Assembly (NCBI GenBank): GCA_964520585.1
Contig: CAZFOO010000008.1
Coordinates: 8,324-72,323, forward strand
Direction: 5' to 3'
DNA from: PXAP01 sp964520585
GTDB taxonomy: Bacteria > Bacteroidota > Bacteroidia > Bacteroidales > PUMT01
DNA: 64,000 nucleotides
The position numbers and the translations under genes were made by a program. The stretch's first letter is position 1; each line of letters begins with the position of its first letter. Positions 17,384 through 28,400 of this stretch are shown here, piece by piece. The notes beneath the pieces are model-generated. The model searched no databases. It saw nothing but the letters and a program-made list of their open reading frames with translations, and was not told the DNA's origin.

Positions 17384-18451
17384 TCAGTTTCCTGATCGGG
17401 ACCGGCCGGCAGCCAATCCTGGTTCAGCAGCTATCTTTTCGTTCAGGTAACCGGCAAAGCTCTCGTCAGTCCCCTCTCTCTGCTGTATAAAATACTGAAC
17501 CGGCAGGGCATGCTCATCTGTGTGCCACCTGCACCCTTTCTCAATGTCAAACTCCAGTCTGCCTCTGCCTTTGTTCTCAAGAAACTCACCCGTCCCTTCC
17601 ACGGCAAAGTAGACTGCAGCCAGGTCCCAGCTTGGCCTCTGGTCGTCGAGGGTATTTTTCATAACCTCCCAGAGCCAGTCCCTGTAAACCGTTCTTACAA
17701 TATTACCAGGCGGGGTATGTTTTAAAGACCTACCTGTCATTGTAGTTGATCCGGCATCGATATAATAGACAGTTCCCGGAAAATTATTTACAAGGAATTT
17801 TGTATAGGGAGCAGTTTCATTAAAAAAGAAGTTCCAGTCCCTGACAAAATGATTGTCATCATTATTTGCCCTTAGTGCCCCAAGCGCTATCCAGCGGCTC
17901 ACCTTTTTGCCGGCAAGCTCCATGCCGGCCAGCGGCGAGATATCATCAGGCCCGGAAAGAAGCAATTCATAAAGACCTTTTGTATGGCCAATCGTAATAT
18001 AGGTTATGCTGCCGTCTTCGGCGTCAGCTAAAAGCCTCCTGTTAAGCCTTGTTTGTTCTTTGGTATCTGTATTGTAAATTATTCTGTTTCCGAATGCTGC
18101 AGTATCAAGAACAAGCTTACCGGCAGTCATTTTGTCGCGAGGGTCGCCTACCTCGTCGCCGTAGTAAGCACCAATGGGGATATCGGGGCGGCCATAATAG
18201 ATGTTGATTGCCTCTATAATACCTGCACCATATGGAACTTTTCCTGAGCTATAGATACAGCCGATTATCTCGGCCAGGCCAAGGTCTGCATAACGGTGCA
18301 GGAGCGCCATTGCCCCTGCATCATCGCAATCGGAGCCCATATCGGTGTCCAGTATTATCCTGACAGCGCTGCCGTTGACTGCTGGCCGGGGGGAGCATCC
18401 GCATAATATAATGATACAGAGTGCTAATGTGATTGTGACCGATCTTAACAT
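17384..18451 (-). CDS. Lipoprotein nucleoside hydrolase (IUNH family)
   Basis: 355 residues from ATG 18451. An in-frame ATG 45 bp upstream (18496) would overlap the end of the previous gene and spoil the signal peptide, so I prefer 18451: MLRSVTITLALCIIILCGC ends in a lipobox Cys. The IUNH motif DTDMGSDCDDAGAMAL is intact. GRPDIPIGAYYGDEV, a second conserved patch, and YITIGHTKGLYELL follow. SWDLAAVYFAVEG near the C-terminus holds the late conserved Asp of the active site. It should hydrolyse ribosides in the periplasm or at the outer membrane. It lies 31 bp downstream of the DUF4038 gene in the same direction and is probably cotranscribed. Confidence 0.87.
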   Translation of the reverse strand: MLRSVTITLALCIIILCGCSPRPAVNGSAVRIILDTDMGSDCDDAGAMALLHRYADLGLAEIIGCIYSSGKVPYGAGIIEAINIYYGRPDIPIGAYYGDEVGDPRDKMTAGKLVLDTAAFGNRIIYNTDTKEQTRLNRRLLADAEDGSITYITIGHTKGLYELLLSGPDDISPLAGMELAGKKVSRWIALGALRANNDDNHFVRDWNFFFNETAPYTKFLVNNFPGTVYYIDAGSTTMTGRSLKHTPPGNIVRTVYRDWLWEVMKNTLDDQRPSWDLAAVYFAVEGTGEFLENKGRGRLEFDIEKGCRWHTDEHALPVQYFIQQREGTDESFAGYLNEKIAAEPGLAAGRSRSGN

Positions 18452-18482
18452 ATTATGATAATCAAATTTGAATAAATCATTT

Positions 18483-20120
18483 TCAGGAACCGGCAATTAA
18501 AACCCAGGGTTCTTTGCCCGGTGCTTCCAGTTCCTGCCCGGGGCCTACCTCGCCTTCCGCCGACCACATGCCCGTGACCGGATTGAACCACCTGTAATGC
18601 AACGGTCCTGTCAATCCCTCAAGGCGGATTTGCCCTCCTTCCTGCAAGTAAACTATATAAAGCATTCCTTCGCGGGCGAGAGCAGGATGGTCCTCTGCAA
18701 GGTCATGACGACGTTCAATGTCAGTGAAATCAAGACCTTCAAATGCCCTGGAAACATAACCCACGTACCTGCTGCCTTCAAATTCTATAGATTCATTCCA
18801 GGCGGCATGGGTATTTGCCCAGTTCTCCCAGCCAGGTTCATCGGCAGCAAGCTTCCAGTTCCAAAGTCCGCCAGCCCCGTAAACATGCCCCATCGTTCCT
18901 CCAGAGGTAATATTGATCCATGCCTCATGACCCTGCCACCATCCAATAGCATTATCGGGCCGGCCGATACGTTCATATGTGGGTTCACCATTTGCTGAAG
19001 CTTTAACCGGCAGGTTGTCATACATGTTAAAAACCTTGTAAGGCAAATGCTCTCCGCCATGCCCGGTTTGGGCCCACTGGAAATCCAGCCATTCAGCACT
19101 ATGATGAGTTCGGTTGTAGTGAAAACCATGCTGCGGGTCATCCGACCAGTTAGGCAACCGGTCGCAGAAAGGGCTGTAATGTATCCCGGCAGGCTGCCGG
19201 TAAGCATCCCATTCATTGGTTACAATCCCTGCCGGTTCAGTAACCCTTTCCCTGCCGGTACCATCGGCGCTGACAAGCCAGAATGCAGGCCGTGCACCGT
19301 AACGTGCGATCAGGTACTTTGTATAACGGGAATACTCACCAGGATCGGCGTGTGCTCCGAGTGCTGACAGCCCTTTCCATCCGTAACCCTGGAAAACCGG
19401 GTTATAAACAGGGACTATCCCATGATCCAGCAGAATGGTTATAAGTGTATCCAGCGTTTTAAAATATTCTGTGTTGATCTGGTTAAGATGGCCGTCTTTC
19501 AAATCCTCAAACCCAACCCCGAAACCACCTGTCTCATTCCGGTTCCTGGGTCCCTCAGCCCGCATGTCAGGCTGAACCGACATCAGCAAAGCTGTATTGA
19601 AACCTCGTTCCTGCCTGTTCTGGGCATATCTTGTAACGCTCTCAACAGTTCCCCGGAAGGGAAGCGCCCAGGGGGTATCTCCTATAACAAGAAAGGGCGT
19701 GCCATCGGAATGGATCACATTCCTGCCGCCAGGAGACATTCTTAACAGGCCTTTTTTAACCAGGGGGTTATTCCCTGAATAGGGAAGCGCCTGTAGTTCT
19801 CCTTTCTGACCATTCAGTCCCCTGTCGCCGGATTTCGACGCATATGACAACCATTCCCAGGTACCCTGGCTGACAGGAGAGGCAAACCTTACCTTCCAAA
19901 TATTGCCTCCGTCCCAGAAGGCCGGCCTCCTCAGCTCAAGGCCATCCGGGCCGGTAAAAACAATATGAACATCAACCTCGGTGTAAGGGTTTTTATATTC
20001 CCTTTCCGCCAACAGGACAATCTCAATCTCCTCCCATTGGGGGGCGGATGGTGTGTTGTACCCTGGGGTGAAAGTTAGAATAGCAAGTGAAACTGCCAGA
20101 AGATAATTAGTTGGTTGCAT
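18483..20120 (-). CDS. Secreted DUF5060/DUF4038 glycosidase (GH140 apiosidase-like)
   Basis: 545 residues with an N-terminal signal peptide. The first 100 residues form a DUF5060-like beta domain (VHIVFTGPDG, GTWEWLSYASKSGDRGL). The DUF4038 TIM barrel follows (DGTPFLVIGDTPWALPFRGT, QERGFNTALLMSVQPD, FWLVSADGTG). A C-terminal collagen-binding-like strand domain ends it (YIVYLQEGGQIRLEGL, HYRWFNPVTGMW). Characterised relatives of the DUF4038 family include GH140 apiosidases acting on rhamnogalacturonan II side chains; others are untested. The usual acidic residue after LVSAD differs from the E of some relatives, so activity and substrate need testing. It is followed closely by the nucleoside hydrolase at 18451 and preceded at 65 bp by a GH5. 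Confidence 0.8.
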   Translation of the reverse strand: MQPTNYLLAVSLAILTFTPGYNTPSAPQWEEIEIVLLAEREYKNPYTEVDVHIVFTGPDGLELRRPAFWDGGNIWKVRFASPVSQGTWEWLSYASKSGDRGLNGQKGELQALPYSGNNPLVKKGLLRMSPGGRNVIHSDGTPFLVIGDTPWALPFRGTVESVTRYAQNRQERGFNTALLMSVQPDMRAEGPRNRNETGGFGVGFEDLKDGHLNQINTEYFKTLDTLITILLDHGIVPVYNPVFQGYGWKGLSALGAHADPGEYSRYTKYLIARYGARPAFWLVSADGTGRERVTEPAGIVTNEWDAYRQPAGIHYSPFCDRLPNWSDDPQHGFHYNRTHHSAEWLDFQWAQTGHGGEHLPYKVFNMYDNLPVKASANGEPTYERIGRPDNAIGWWQGHEAWINITSGGTMGHVYGAGGLWNWKLAADEPGWENWANTHAAWNESIEFEGSRYVGYVSRAFEGLDFTDIERRHDLAEDHPALAREGMLYIVYLQEGGQIRLEGLTGPLHYRWFNPVTGMWSAEGEVGPGQELEAPGKEPWVLIAGS

Positions 20121-20185
20121 AATGTAAAAAATTTATTAATGATGATATTGGTGGATTAAATTGTGATTTATTTGATTGAACAATA

Positions 20186-21096
20186 TCAATGTTCTGCATT
20201 AAAAGGCTTTTTGCTGTTAATCTTAATAATGAAATCGCGCACTAACCAACCGGACGGGGATAGGTCTGTTTCCGGATCCCATCCGCCAGAGGTAGAGGCA
20301 CCGGGCTTGAGGGCAGCTGATGACTCTCTCAGGTCGGCCAGAGACCAGTTGGCCATTCTGATATCCCGTTCAACGGCCCAGTTTATCCATTCTTCTGTCT
20401 CATCAGGGAATATGGTGCCGTCCCTTCCGCCATCGGCCCTGGAGGTTCCCCATTCAGTGATAAAGAGTGCAATTCCTTTTGACAGGGCGTAATCACCCTT
20501 TTCCCTGAGGTCGCTGCTGTGAGTTCCAGCGTAGAAATGAAGGGAGTATGCGGTGTTATTATCGGGTAGCGGATCATCGGCGGCCTCGTCAACATACTGG
20601 CTCCAGTTCCTTGTACCGGCAATAATAAGGTTTTTACTGTGGGGTCTGATAACAGATGTGACCTCTTTAGTATATTCTGCAATTTCCGGCCATGACTGCC
20701 TGACCGGCTCATTGAATGTTTCCCATATCAGGTTGGGATGATGCCCGTATTTCTCAGCCAATTTTTCAAAAAACTCTTTGGCCGGTTCGGTGTGCAGGTG
20801 ATGCGTGTGCCAGTCCACCACTACATAAATACCATTATCGATGGCTGCCTGAATAACCGTCTCAACCATCCTTTCCTGGTTCTCGCGGTTGTAGAGCCAT
20901 CCCTTGTTCTCCCCCTGCTGGTTGATCTCGACAGCCATCGAGGCCCTTGCCAGGTCAACCTTCCAGTCCTCTACCAGCCATTCAACCACATCGGCATTAT
21001 AATACTTTTCCGGCCCCCAGACTGACCAATAATGGCTCATTCCCATTAACTGGACTGGTTCGCCGTGTTCGCCAACAATCCGGTTGCCCTCAACCC
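20186..21096 (-). CDS. GH5 cellulase-type glycosidase, 5' end lost in assembly gap
   Basis: The coding frame is open up to the gap at 21097, so the true start and signal peptide are missing. The first visible residues read VEGNRIVGEHGEPVQLMGMS, the normal opening of a GH5 barrel. Then come VDWHTHHLH on strand 3 or so, LIWETFNEPV with the acid/base Glu (residue 113 counted from ATG 21046) and LFITEWGTS with the nucleophile Glu (198 on the same count). ATG 21046 is internal and should not be used as the start. The fold and motifs resemble the GH5_2 endoglucanase type. It heads a likely operon with the DUF4038 gene. Confidence 0.87.
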
Positions 21097-21196
21097 NNNN
21101 NNNNNNNNNNNNNNNNNNNNNNNNNNNNNNNNNNNNNNNNNNNNNNNNNNNNNNNNNNNNNNNNNNNNNNNNNNNNNNNNNNNNNNNNNNNNNNNN
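21097..21196. other. Assembly gap (100 N) between two genes
   Basis: Exactly 100 N. The left side is the N-terminal part of a GH5 barrel and the right side is the first 35 residues of a nucleoside hydrolase, so a whole nucleoside hydrolase body (about 300 residues) should be missing. The real gap is probably about 1 kb. Confidence 0.95.
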
Positions 21197-21303
21197 TCGG
21201 CATCACCACCGTGGTCGGTATCAAAAATGATCTTGACCTGCGAAAAAGCAACTGAAGAAAAGATGGTTAGTATCAGTGAAAGAAAGAAAAGTTTTTTTAA
21301 CAT
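21197..21303 (-). CDS. Nucleoside hydrolase, N-terminus only (cut by gap)
   Basis: 35 codons are visible: a signal peptide (MLKKLFFLSLILTIFSSVA, likely cleavage after AFS) followed directly by KIIFDTDHGGDAD, the start of the IUNH Asp motif. The remainder lies in the gap. It is 145 bp downstream of ribokinase on the same strand, which places ribose release and ribose phosphorylation in one likely transcription unit. Confidence 0.78.
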
Positions 21304-21448
21304 GTTAGTTTAATTTTAATATAATATGATTATGGCCGGTTGATCATTTTGATGCCTTTTTTTAACCTTTTGTTTGAAATCCGGTAGTGTAAACTTTTTG
21401 CCATAAAAGGCTGAACTTCTCCTGATTGCAAAAAGGAGACTGCATCTC

Positions 21449-22369
21449 CTAAAACCTATAATCATTGATCTCCTGCAGTTCCGGCGCAGATGGCTGAGCA
21501 CCCATACGGGTGACCGAGATTGCAGCCGCACGCTGGGCAAAATCGATCGCCTGCCTGACCGTTTTATTCTCCGAAAGGGCAGTAGCAAGAGCCCCGTTGA
21601 ACACATCTCCAGCCGCTGTAGTGTCGACAGCCTTAACCTTAAAGCCGGGAATCAGACCCTGAAACTCACTGTTCATCAGATAAATGCCCTTGCTTCCCAG
21701 AGTCAGGATCACTGTCTCGATTCCCAGATCGTAAAGTTTTTTGGCCATGACAGGAATGGTATCGTCATTCACCTCTTTTGTTCCTGTAAGCAAAGCAGCC
21801 TCTGACTCATTAGGCGTGATTACGGATATTTGTCTCAGCAGGTCATGGGGGAGTTTTGCACCCGGTGCAGGGTTGAGTATCATTGGTACTCCGAACTCAC
21901 CTGCGAGGGTGGCAACAGCGCTGACCGTTTCCATGGGAATCTCCAGTTGCACAAGAACAGCTCCGGCCCCTGAAAAAGCATCCTTTGCCTTTTTTATATC
22001 ATCTGGCAGCAGGTGGCTGTTGGCGCCCGGTGCAACGGCAATACTGTTTTCGCCATCGGCAGCCACGTTTATAAGCGCCACCCCGGAATGCATTCCAGGC
22101 TTGACCTTTATAAACGAGGTGTCGATATTATCTTTTTTATAGTTTTCTATTGATTCAGTGCCAAAGGTGTCGTCTGAAACACATGCAATGAATATCACAT
22201 CCCCACCGGCCCTGGCGGCACCCACGGCCTGGTTGGCACCCTTGCCTCCCTGTATTGTCAGAAGTTCAGACCCCATAACTGTTTCTCCGGGTGCTGGTAT
22301 ATGAGGCACCTTGACGACCATATCGGTGTTCGAACTTCCGACCACAATGATTTTTTTACTCATATTCAT
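21449..22369 (-). CDS. rbsK: Ribokinase
   Basis: 306 residues, full-length PfkB/ribokinase family. The first signature GGKGANQAVGAARAGG (near 42) and the second, DTTAAGDVFNGALA, are intact. The catalytic base Asp is in AAGD. ITPNESEAALLTG is the typical middle motif. N-terminal VVGSSNTDMVVKVPHIPAPG is characteristic of true ribokinases. It phosphorylates D-ribose to ribose 5-phosphate in the cytosol with ATP. Neighbours are a sugar porter (107 bp upstream) and a nucleoside hydrolase (downstream), all in the same direction, giving a riboside-to-ribose-5-phosphate route. Confidence 0.92.
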   Translation of the reverse strand: MNMSKKIIVVGSSNTDMVVKVPHIPAPGETVMGSELLTIQGGKGANQAVGAARAGGDVIFIACVSDDTFGTESIENYKKDNIDTSFIKVKPGMHSGVALINVAADGENSIAVAPGANSHLLPDDIKKAKDAFSGAGAVLVQLEIPMETVSAVATLAGEFGVPMILNPAPGAKLPHDLLRQISVITPNESEAALLTGTKEVNDDTIPVMAKKLYDLGIETVILTLGSKGIYLMNSEFQGLIPGFKVKAVDTTAAGDVFNGALATALSENKTVRQAIDFAQRAAAISVTRMGAQPSAPELQEINDYRF

Positions 22370-22476
22370 TTTATTATTAATCGTTTATTGATTGCCGGGC
22401 TGACTGCAATTATTCACTTCCATAACGATTCAGAAGGCACATAACAGTCTGGAAATTAATATTCCGGGAAACAAGA

Positions 22477-23475
22477 TCAATACAACCTGGCGACAATGAT
22501 AAGTGCAAGTCCAACTACAAAGAAAAGAAACATCGCGGTAAGCAATCCATTAACCCCCCTGGCGCCTTTAAATTCCTTCCATATGAATACACCCCATAGG
22601 GCCGCGATCAGGGTGGCACCCTGGCCCAGCCCGTAAGAAATAGCAAAACCAGCCTGTTCGGCGGCAATGATGTTTACCGTAGTTCCAAGACTCCAAATAG
22701 CTCCACCAAGTAACCCTATAAGGTGAAGACGGGTATCTCCTTTTTTGATATAGTCCATGTATGTAACTTTTTCGCCGGTAAGGGGTTTATACATAAAAAT
22801 AGTGTTCCACAAAAAATTGGATGCCAGTAATCCCACGGCCATTATTACAGAAGCAGTATATGGAGTTAATTTCCCTGCCCCGGGATTGACAAAATCACTT
22901 GCCATGGAACCCGCTACGAAATAATACCAAAAACCCATCAGCACTCCAGCTAGAAGTGAAACTACAATTCCCTTGGTCGGGGATTCAATTTGGCCCGGTA
23001 GTTTTTTGTAAGCCTTTGCATCAAGAATAATGGCAACTACAACAAAGGTTACTCCTGTGAATAAAATGACCGGGTTACCCAAAGGTGTGGCAATATAATT
23101 TACAACTACTCCCAAAGCAAGTGCTAGTCCTATACCTATAGGAAAAGCAACAGCCATTCCGGCAATTGAAATTGCCGCAACCAGGAGAATATTTGCAATA
23201 TTAAACACAACTCCTCCCAAAAATGCAGATCCAAGCGATGAGAGATCGGCCTGGGAAAGGTCGGCCAGAAAGCTGCGTCCTTCGGTGCCGGTGCTTCCGG
23301 CCGTGAATGCCAGCAGAAGTGAAAGGAGGAGCACACCAATAGCATAATCCCAGTAAAAAAGCTGGAATGGCCACTGTTTGGTGGCAAGCTTTTGGGTATT
23401 AGCCCATGAGCCCCAGCAAAGCATTGTTATAAAAGCAAGAAATACTGCCCATGAATAGGAATCAATTACTACCAT
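22477..23475 (-). CDS. GRP/DMT-type sugar porter, probably ribose
   Basis: 332 residues with about ten membrane helices, in the drug/metabolite transporter superfamily, closest in feel to the glucose/ribose porter (GRP) or RhaT-like families. Recognisable parts are MLCWGSWANTQKLA at the N-terminus, ISIAGMAVAFPIGIGLALAL in helix 4-5 and ISYGLGQGATLIAALWGVFI near the end. Proteins of this type are often labelled multidrug DMT transporter in Bacteroidota. The position directly upstream of ribokinase argues for ribose import across the inner membrane. It begins a new unit, separated from SusD by a strong terminator at 23643-23679. Confidence 0.72.
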   Translation of the reverse strand: MVVIDSYSWAVFLAFITMLCWGSWANTQKLATKQWPFQLFYWDYAIGVLLLSLLLAFTAGSTGTEGRSFLADLSQADLSSLGSAFLGGVVFNIANILLVAAISIAGMAVAFPIGIGLALALGVVVNYIATPLGNPVILFTGVTFVVVAIILDAKAYKKLPGQIESPTKGIVVSLLAGVLMGFWYYFVAGSMASDFVNPGAGKLTPYTASVIMAVGLLASNFLWNTIFMYKPLTGEKVTYMDYIKKGDTRLHLIGLLGGAIWSLGTTVNIIAAEQAGFAISYGLGQGATLIAALWGVFIWKEFKGARGVNGLLTAMFLFFVVGLALIIVARLY

Positions 23476-23642
23476 TTTTTTAAATTTTAGGTTGGTTAAC
23501 TTATCAATGTATACGTATAAAAGATATGGTTATTGGACTGCCAAGCAAGTCAGAACAGGTCGCGGTAATATTCCGGGGTGGCTCTGTCCAAAAAACATGT
23601 GCCGTTTATCTTCATATCACAATATTATATAAAAAAGACAAA

Positions 23643-23679
23643 TAAAAATGGGACAATATCAATTTTGATATCATCCCAT
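23643..23679 (-). terminator. Strong intrinsic terminator of the first susCD pair
   Basis: On the minus strand a 15-bp stem (ATGGGATGATATCAA with TTGATATTGTCCCAT, two G-T wobbles, AA loop) is followed by TTTTATTTG. It lies about 150 bp past the SusD stop and separates susCD from the porter-ribokinase unit. Confidence 0.8.
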
Positions 23680-23831
23680 CTTATAACCCTACTCTATTTC
23701 TCAGATCTTCAATTAATTAAATGAAACAACATAATGAAAAGCTGCAATTAACAGTTCTTTTATAAATATCATTCAGAAGATCGATTTGTCTGATTTTGTG
23801 TTACAAAATTTCACCAGACAATCAATATAAA

Positions 23832-25466
23832 TTAGTAACCAGGATTTTGCAGGAACTCTTCCTTATTGGTCACGCGGTCAATCATGGTAGTAGGAATCGG
23901 TCTGAGTAAATGATATTCTTTGATATTATCCCTACCATCAGGATTGTAAAGTTGTACTCTTTCTATAAGTTTACCAGTACGTTTCAGATCAGGCCAACGA
24001 AACATTTCACCACACAGCTCACGTGCCCGCTCATCAAGTATGAAATCCAGATCCACCATGCCGGATGAAACTTCCATTTCAGCCTCTTTACCGGGCCATG
24101 CTGCCCGTCTCCTTACCACATTGATAAGATTGGCTGCTTCGTCCGGATCTTCCTCAAACATTGCTGCTTCTGCACCAATCAGGTACATTTCAGCAAGCCT
24201 GGTAACTACCCAGTCTCGCTGGCCGTTAACATGCTGGAGTGTGGGACGGGAAGGTTCAATGAATTTATTCAGTGAAGGAAACCTGTTTCTTTTTCCCAGT
24301 GGAACTTCTCCGTTGGGTGAATCAGGATCGAAATAGTCATCAATATCAAAAAATACATATTTTTCATTATTACTTTGATGAACATCTTCGGGAACTGAAT
24401 AAGGAACTACATAAACTCCTGTGTCACCAATGTTAACTCCGGGCATCAGGGTAGATTCATTGTTGGCCATCCATGCAAATTTCCATGATTTTTCAAAACG
24501 TGAATCATTTTCGCGGTTTGACTGAAGCATATCAATGAAAAATCTCGAAGGCATAAATCGTTTCCATGGCCGTCCATTTTCTACATCCCGTTTCATATTA
24601 GCCATTATATCATATTCCATCAGGAAATATAGATGCCCACGATTTCCTGATCCGTTGAGTCGTTCATCTGCAGTATACTGAATTGACCATATAGTCTCCG
24701 AATTTCGTATGTTATCGATGCTCCAAAGTTCCTCATAATCCGGAACCAGGCTGAATGGTCCGTTATCAATAACATCCTTTGCATATGCATATGCCTGCGG
24801 GTAATTCTCAACAGTAAGATGTATACGGGCAAGCATTGCTTTGGCTGCCCAGGATGTAGCCCTTCCGTAATCTGGCTGTTCTCCGGGTAACATATCCTCA
24901 GCTTTTTCCAGATCCGAAATTATCTGTTCATAGACCTGTGATTCGGGTGCACGGGTTGCAGTTGTGCGTACTTCTCTGGTTTCCTCAAGCTCCAGAGGTA
25001 CGTCACCAAAATGCATTACCAGAATATGGTAATAGACTGCCCTTAGAAAATATGCCTCACCCATTCTTGTCTGCCGTAAATCATCATTCATTTCGGCCTC
25101 TGGTGCACGGTCTATTACTGCATTACATGCTGCAATACCTAAATAATGATCATTCCATACACTTTCGACAAACCATTCACCTGGCTGGATACCTGATCCG
25201 TAATTATTAAAATCTTTGCGGCCACCATCTGAGCCATTAAGCCATATATCAGTACCAAAGGTTGTAAGGGTAAAACCCATTTCCTCACCATAATACCTTC
25301 TTAAAAAAGGATATGCTGCACGGGTAGCATCTTCTATACCAGCTTCTGTAGTAAAATAGAAGTCCGCTACCGGTATTCTGATATTTTCTTCATCAAGCAG
25401 ATCTGTACATCCATTGATGAAGGGAGTGATCAAAATCACTATAAAAATATATATTATTCTTTTCAT
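23832..25466 (-). CDS. SusD/RagB family glycan-binding lipoprotein
   Basis: 544 residues. The signal peptide ends in a lipobox (PFINGCTDLLDEE, Cys20) and is followed by the typical SusD N-terminal region (DFYFTTEAGIEDATRAAYPF). TPR-like helices follow (GEAYFLRAVYYHILVMHFG is the most conserved SusD stretch), and the C-terminal RagB motif is RLAEMYLIGAEAAM. It sits at the cell surface as the lid of its SusC partner and binds the imported ligand. It begins 20 bp after the SusC stop, so the two are translated from one mRNA. The likely ligand is a riboside or small glycan, inferred only from neighbours. Confidence 0.93.
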   Translation of the reverse strand: MKRIIYIFIVILITPFINGCTDLLDEENIRIPVADFYFTTEAGIEDATRAAYPFLRRYYGEEMGFTLTTFGTDIWLNGSDGGRKDFNNYGSGIQPGEWFVESVWNDHYLGIAACNAVIDRAPEAEMNDDLRQTRMGEAYFLRAVYYHILVMHFGDVPLELEETREVRTTATRAPESQVYEQIISDLEKAEDMLPGEQPDYGRATSWAAKAMLARIHLTVENYPQAYAYAKDVIDNGPFSLVPDYEELWSIDNIRNSETIWSIQYTADERLNGSGNRGHLYFLMEYDIMANMKRDVENGRPWKRFMPSRFFIDMLQSNRENDSRFEKSWKFAWMANNESTLMPGVNIGDTGVYVVPYSVPEDVHQSNNEKYVFFDIDDYFDPDSPNGEVPLGKRNRFPSLNKFIEPSRPTLQHVNGQRDWVVTRLAEMYLIGAEAAMFEEDPDEAANLINVVRRRAAWPGKEAEMEVSSGMVDLDFILDERARELCGEMFRWPDLKRTGKLIERVQLYNPDGRDNIKEYHLLRPIPTTMIDRVTNKEEFLQNPGY

Positions 25467-25486
25467 TTTTTTTCTGTTATAGTTAT

Positions 25487-28400
25487 TTAAAAAGATACAT
25501 TAATACCAAAAATGAATGAACGCAAAGCCGGATAAGTACTAACGTTGGTGTGTGTTTCCGGTTCCATGTTATAGTCAGCCAGTTCAGATTTAGTCCAATA
25601 CCATGGATTTTCGGCAGTAAAATATACCCGGGCATTATTTATAAACATGTTTTGAAGGAGTGAACCAGGAATATTATAACCCAGGTACACCTGGCGAAGT
25701 TTAAAGAAGCTTCCATCACGGTATCTTAATGTACCGCCATCCAATGTACCCTCCCTGTTCTCATTAGGACGGGGATAGTCATTGGTTGGATTATCGGGAG
25801 TCCAGTAATTAAATACAAGCTGATTATATCTTTTCTGAGAGTGAGGATTGAAGGCACCCACCTGGGCCATATTTCCCCATCGGAGATAGCCAATAGCTGA
25901 AAGATCCCAGTTTCCGTAACTTAATCTTTGGGTCGTCTGAAAAACAAAATCAGGCTGCCGGTCTCCAAGGATTAATCTGTCAGCATCAGTGTAGCTACCA
26001 TCGTTATCTACATCCAGTAATTTTATTTCACCCGGATTGCGACCATATCCGGCCGCTTCAGCAGCTTCATCCGTTTGCCAGATGCCAATTTTTTGACGAT
26101 CATAATAAACATGGATCGGATGACCGATAAACCATTGATTACCTATATCATCATCCTTCCCTGCATAAAGTTCAACAATCTCTTCACGGTTAAGATACCA
26201 TGAGTAATCACTATCCCAGCGGAAATTGCTTTGCTCAAGTTTTACGGCATGTAACCCAAGTTCAATTCCCCGGTTTCTGGTACTTCCAATGTTTTCGATT
26301 ATACTACTGTAACCGGTATTTATTGGTAATTGCCTCTCCATTAACAAATCCGTCGTTTGAGTATCATAAAGTTCGACGTTACCATTAATTTTCCCGCCGA
26401 TAAATGCAAAATCAAGACCGAGGTTTGTTACCGCTGTAGTTTCCCATTTGAGACTCCTGTTAGCCAAATCAGAGTTTCGATAACCAAATGCTGCTGATTC
26501 ATCCCAGGCATATGTGGTTCGCGAGGTACCTCCTTGAGTGACATACGGATCAATCGCCTGGTTACCGGAAACACCATAACTTAACCGTAATTTAAGGTTT
26601 GTAAGCCAATTGGCTGTACCTGCCATAAATCCTTCCTCAGATATTCTCCACGCAAAGGCAGCAGAGGGGAAATATCCCCATTTATTATCAACTGAAAACT
26701 GGGATGCTCCGTCAGCCCTTAAAGAACCAGTAAACATGTATTTTCCCTGATATCCGTAAAACACACGACCAACATAAGATAACAAAGCCCATTCATTAAG
26801 ACCTGAGCCGACACTATTGATTACTGATGCAGAACCAATATTATGATATCTTGCCCTTTCATAAGGAAGATCACTAACGCTTGTATTGGTGGTTTCACCA
26901 CGCTGGGTTTGTATACCATGAACAGCAGTCAGGCTCAGGCTATGGTCATCGTTAAATGCTTTGTCATAACTAAGTATGCTTTCATAAGTCATTCGGTTGA
27001 ATATAGAATGATTATTATATGCTGACGGGGTGCCCTGGTTTCTGGTTATAGAAAAATATCCGGCGGATTGTTTAGTTGAGCGGACATTTGTATCTGTACC
27101 AAGATTAATCCGGTATTTGAGATCATCAGTTATCATATACTCTCCGAATACTGCAATGTTGGCTGCCCAGCGTTTCTCATCCCACCTGTAGGAATCAAAT
27201 TCATAATCAGCAACTGGAAGCATCCTGGTACCATCTGCCACCGGGCTGAACCGGGGTGTACCGTCATCTTCAAAAGGCTTACCCAACGGGCTGTTGGTAT
27301 ATGCCTGTCCCATAGCACCATCATTTGATTTACGTCTGCGGATGTTATTGCTCAAGAGTATTGACGTGCCGACATTAAACCTGTCTGATAAAGTCACATC
27401 CAGATTATTTCGCAAGCTGTACCTGGCAAATGTACGTCCCGGCAGGATGCCTTCCTCGTCAAACATGTTACCGGTAAAATTATATTTTACGGCTTCAGTT
27501 CCCCCATCCACACTTAACTGGTGTTTTTGTTTATATCCATTTTGGAAAAGCATGTCCTGATAATCGGTCCATGTACCTCTTTGCATATTTTCCCATTCCT
27601 CAGCCTGAAAAAACTGTTGATCAAGATCAGGATAGATCTGTCCGTCATCAGGGTAATCTCCGGCAGCCCTGAAAGCTTCCCTGCCCCGTTCAGCATAATC
27701 TTCACCTGTACCATAAGGAATACGTCCATACCTGGTTGTAGGGCCGGCATAACTTTCAAAATTAAATCTTGGAGCAGAAACATCTCCGCGGTTTGTTGTA
27801 ATTATTATTACTCCATTTGCACCACGCGAACCATAAATAGCGGTAGCTGAGGCATCTTTTAAAACATCTATAGACGCAATATCATAAGGATTGATATCTT
27901 TTAAATCGCCATAAAATGGAATACCGTCAAGAATAAACAGAGGTTCATTCGAGGCACTGAATGACCGCCGGCCACGTAAAATAATTTGAGTGCCATCGCC
28001 CGGATTATGACCGGTTGCTACCACATCGAGGCCTGGTATTGACCCTTGAAGAGCAGCATCCAGCCGGCTTATAGGCATATTGGTTATATCATTAGACGAA
28101 ATGGAAGCAACCGAGCCGGTGATATCTCTGCGTTGCTGGGTGCCGTATCCAATTACAACAACTTCATCAAGGCCAATTAGATCATCTGACATTTGAACAT
28201 CTATAGTCGTTTGATCATCTATAGCTATTTCCCGGGTTTGCATTCCTACAAAGCTGAAGACCAGCGTATTTATATTAGAAGGCACTGAAATTGAATAGTT
28301 TCCGTCAACGTCCGTAAGAGCACCAACATTTGTTCCTTTAGCAACAACGGTAACACCAGGTATAGGTTCATTGTCCTCACCGGTGACTTGACCGGTAATG

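Noticed and set aside
21046..21303. An 85-codon open frame across the gap joining a nucleoside hydrolase start to GH5-adjacent codons
   Set aside because: The frame exists only because N runs are read through. Left and right parts belong to different genes.
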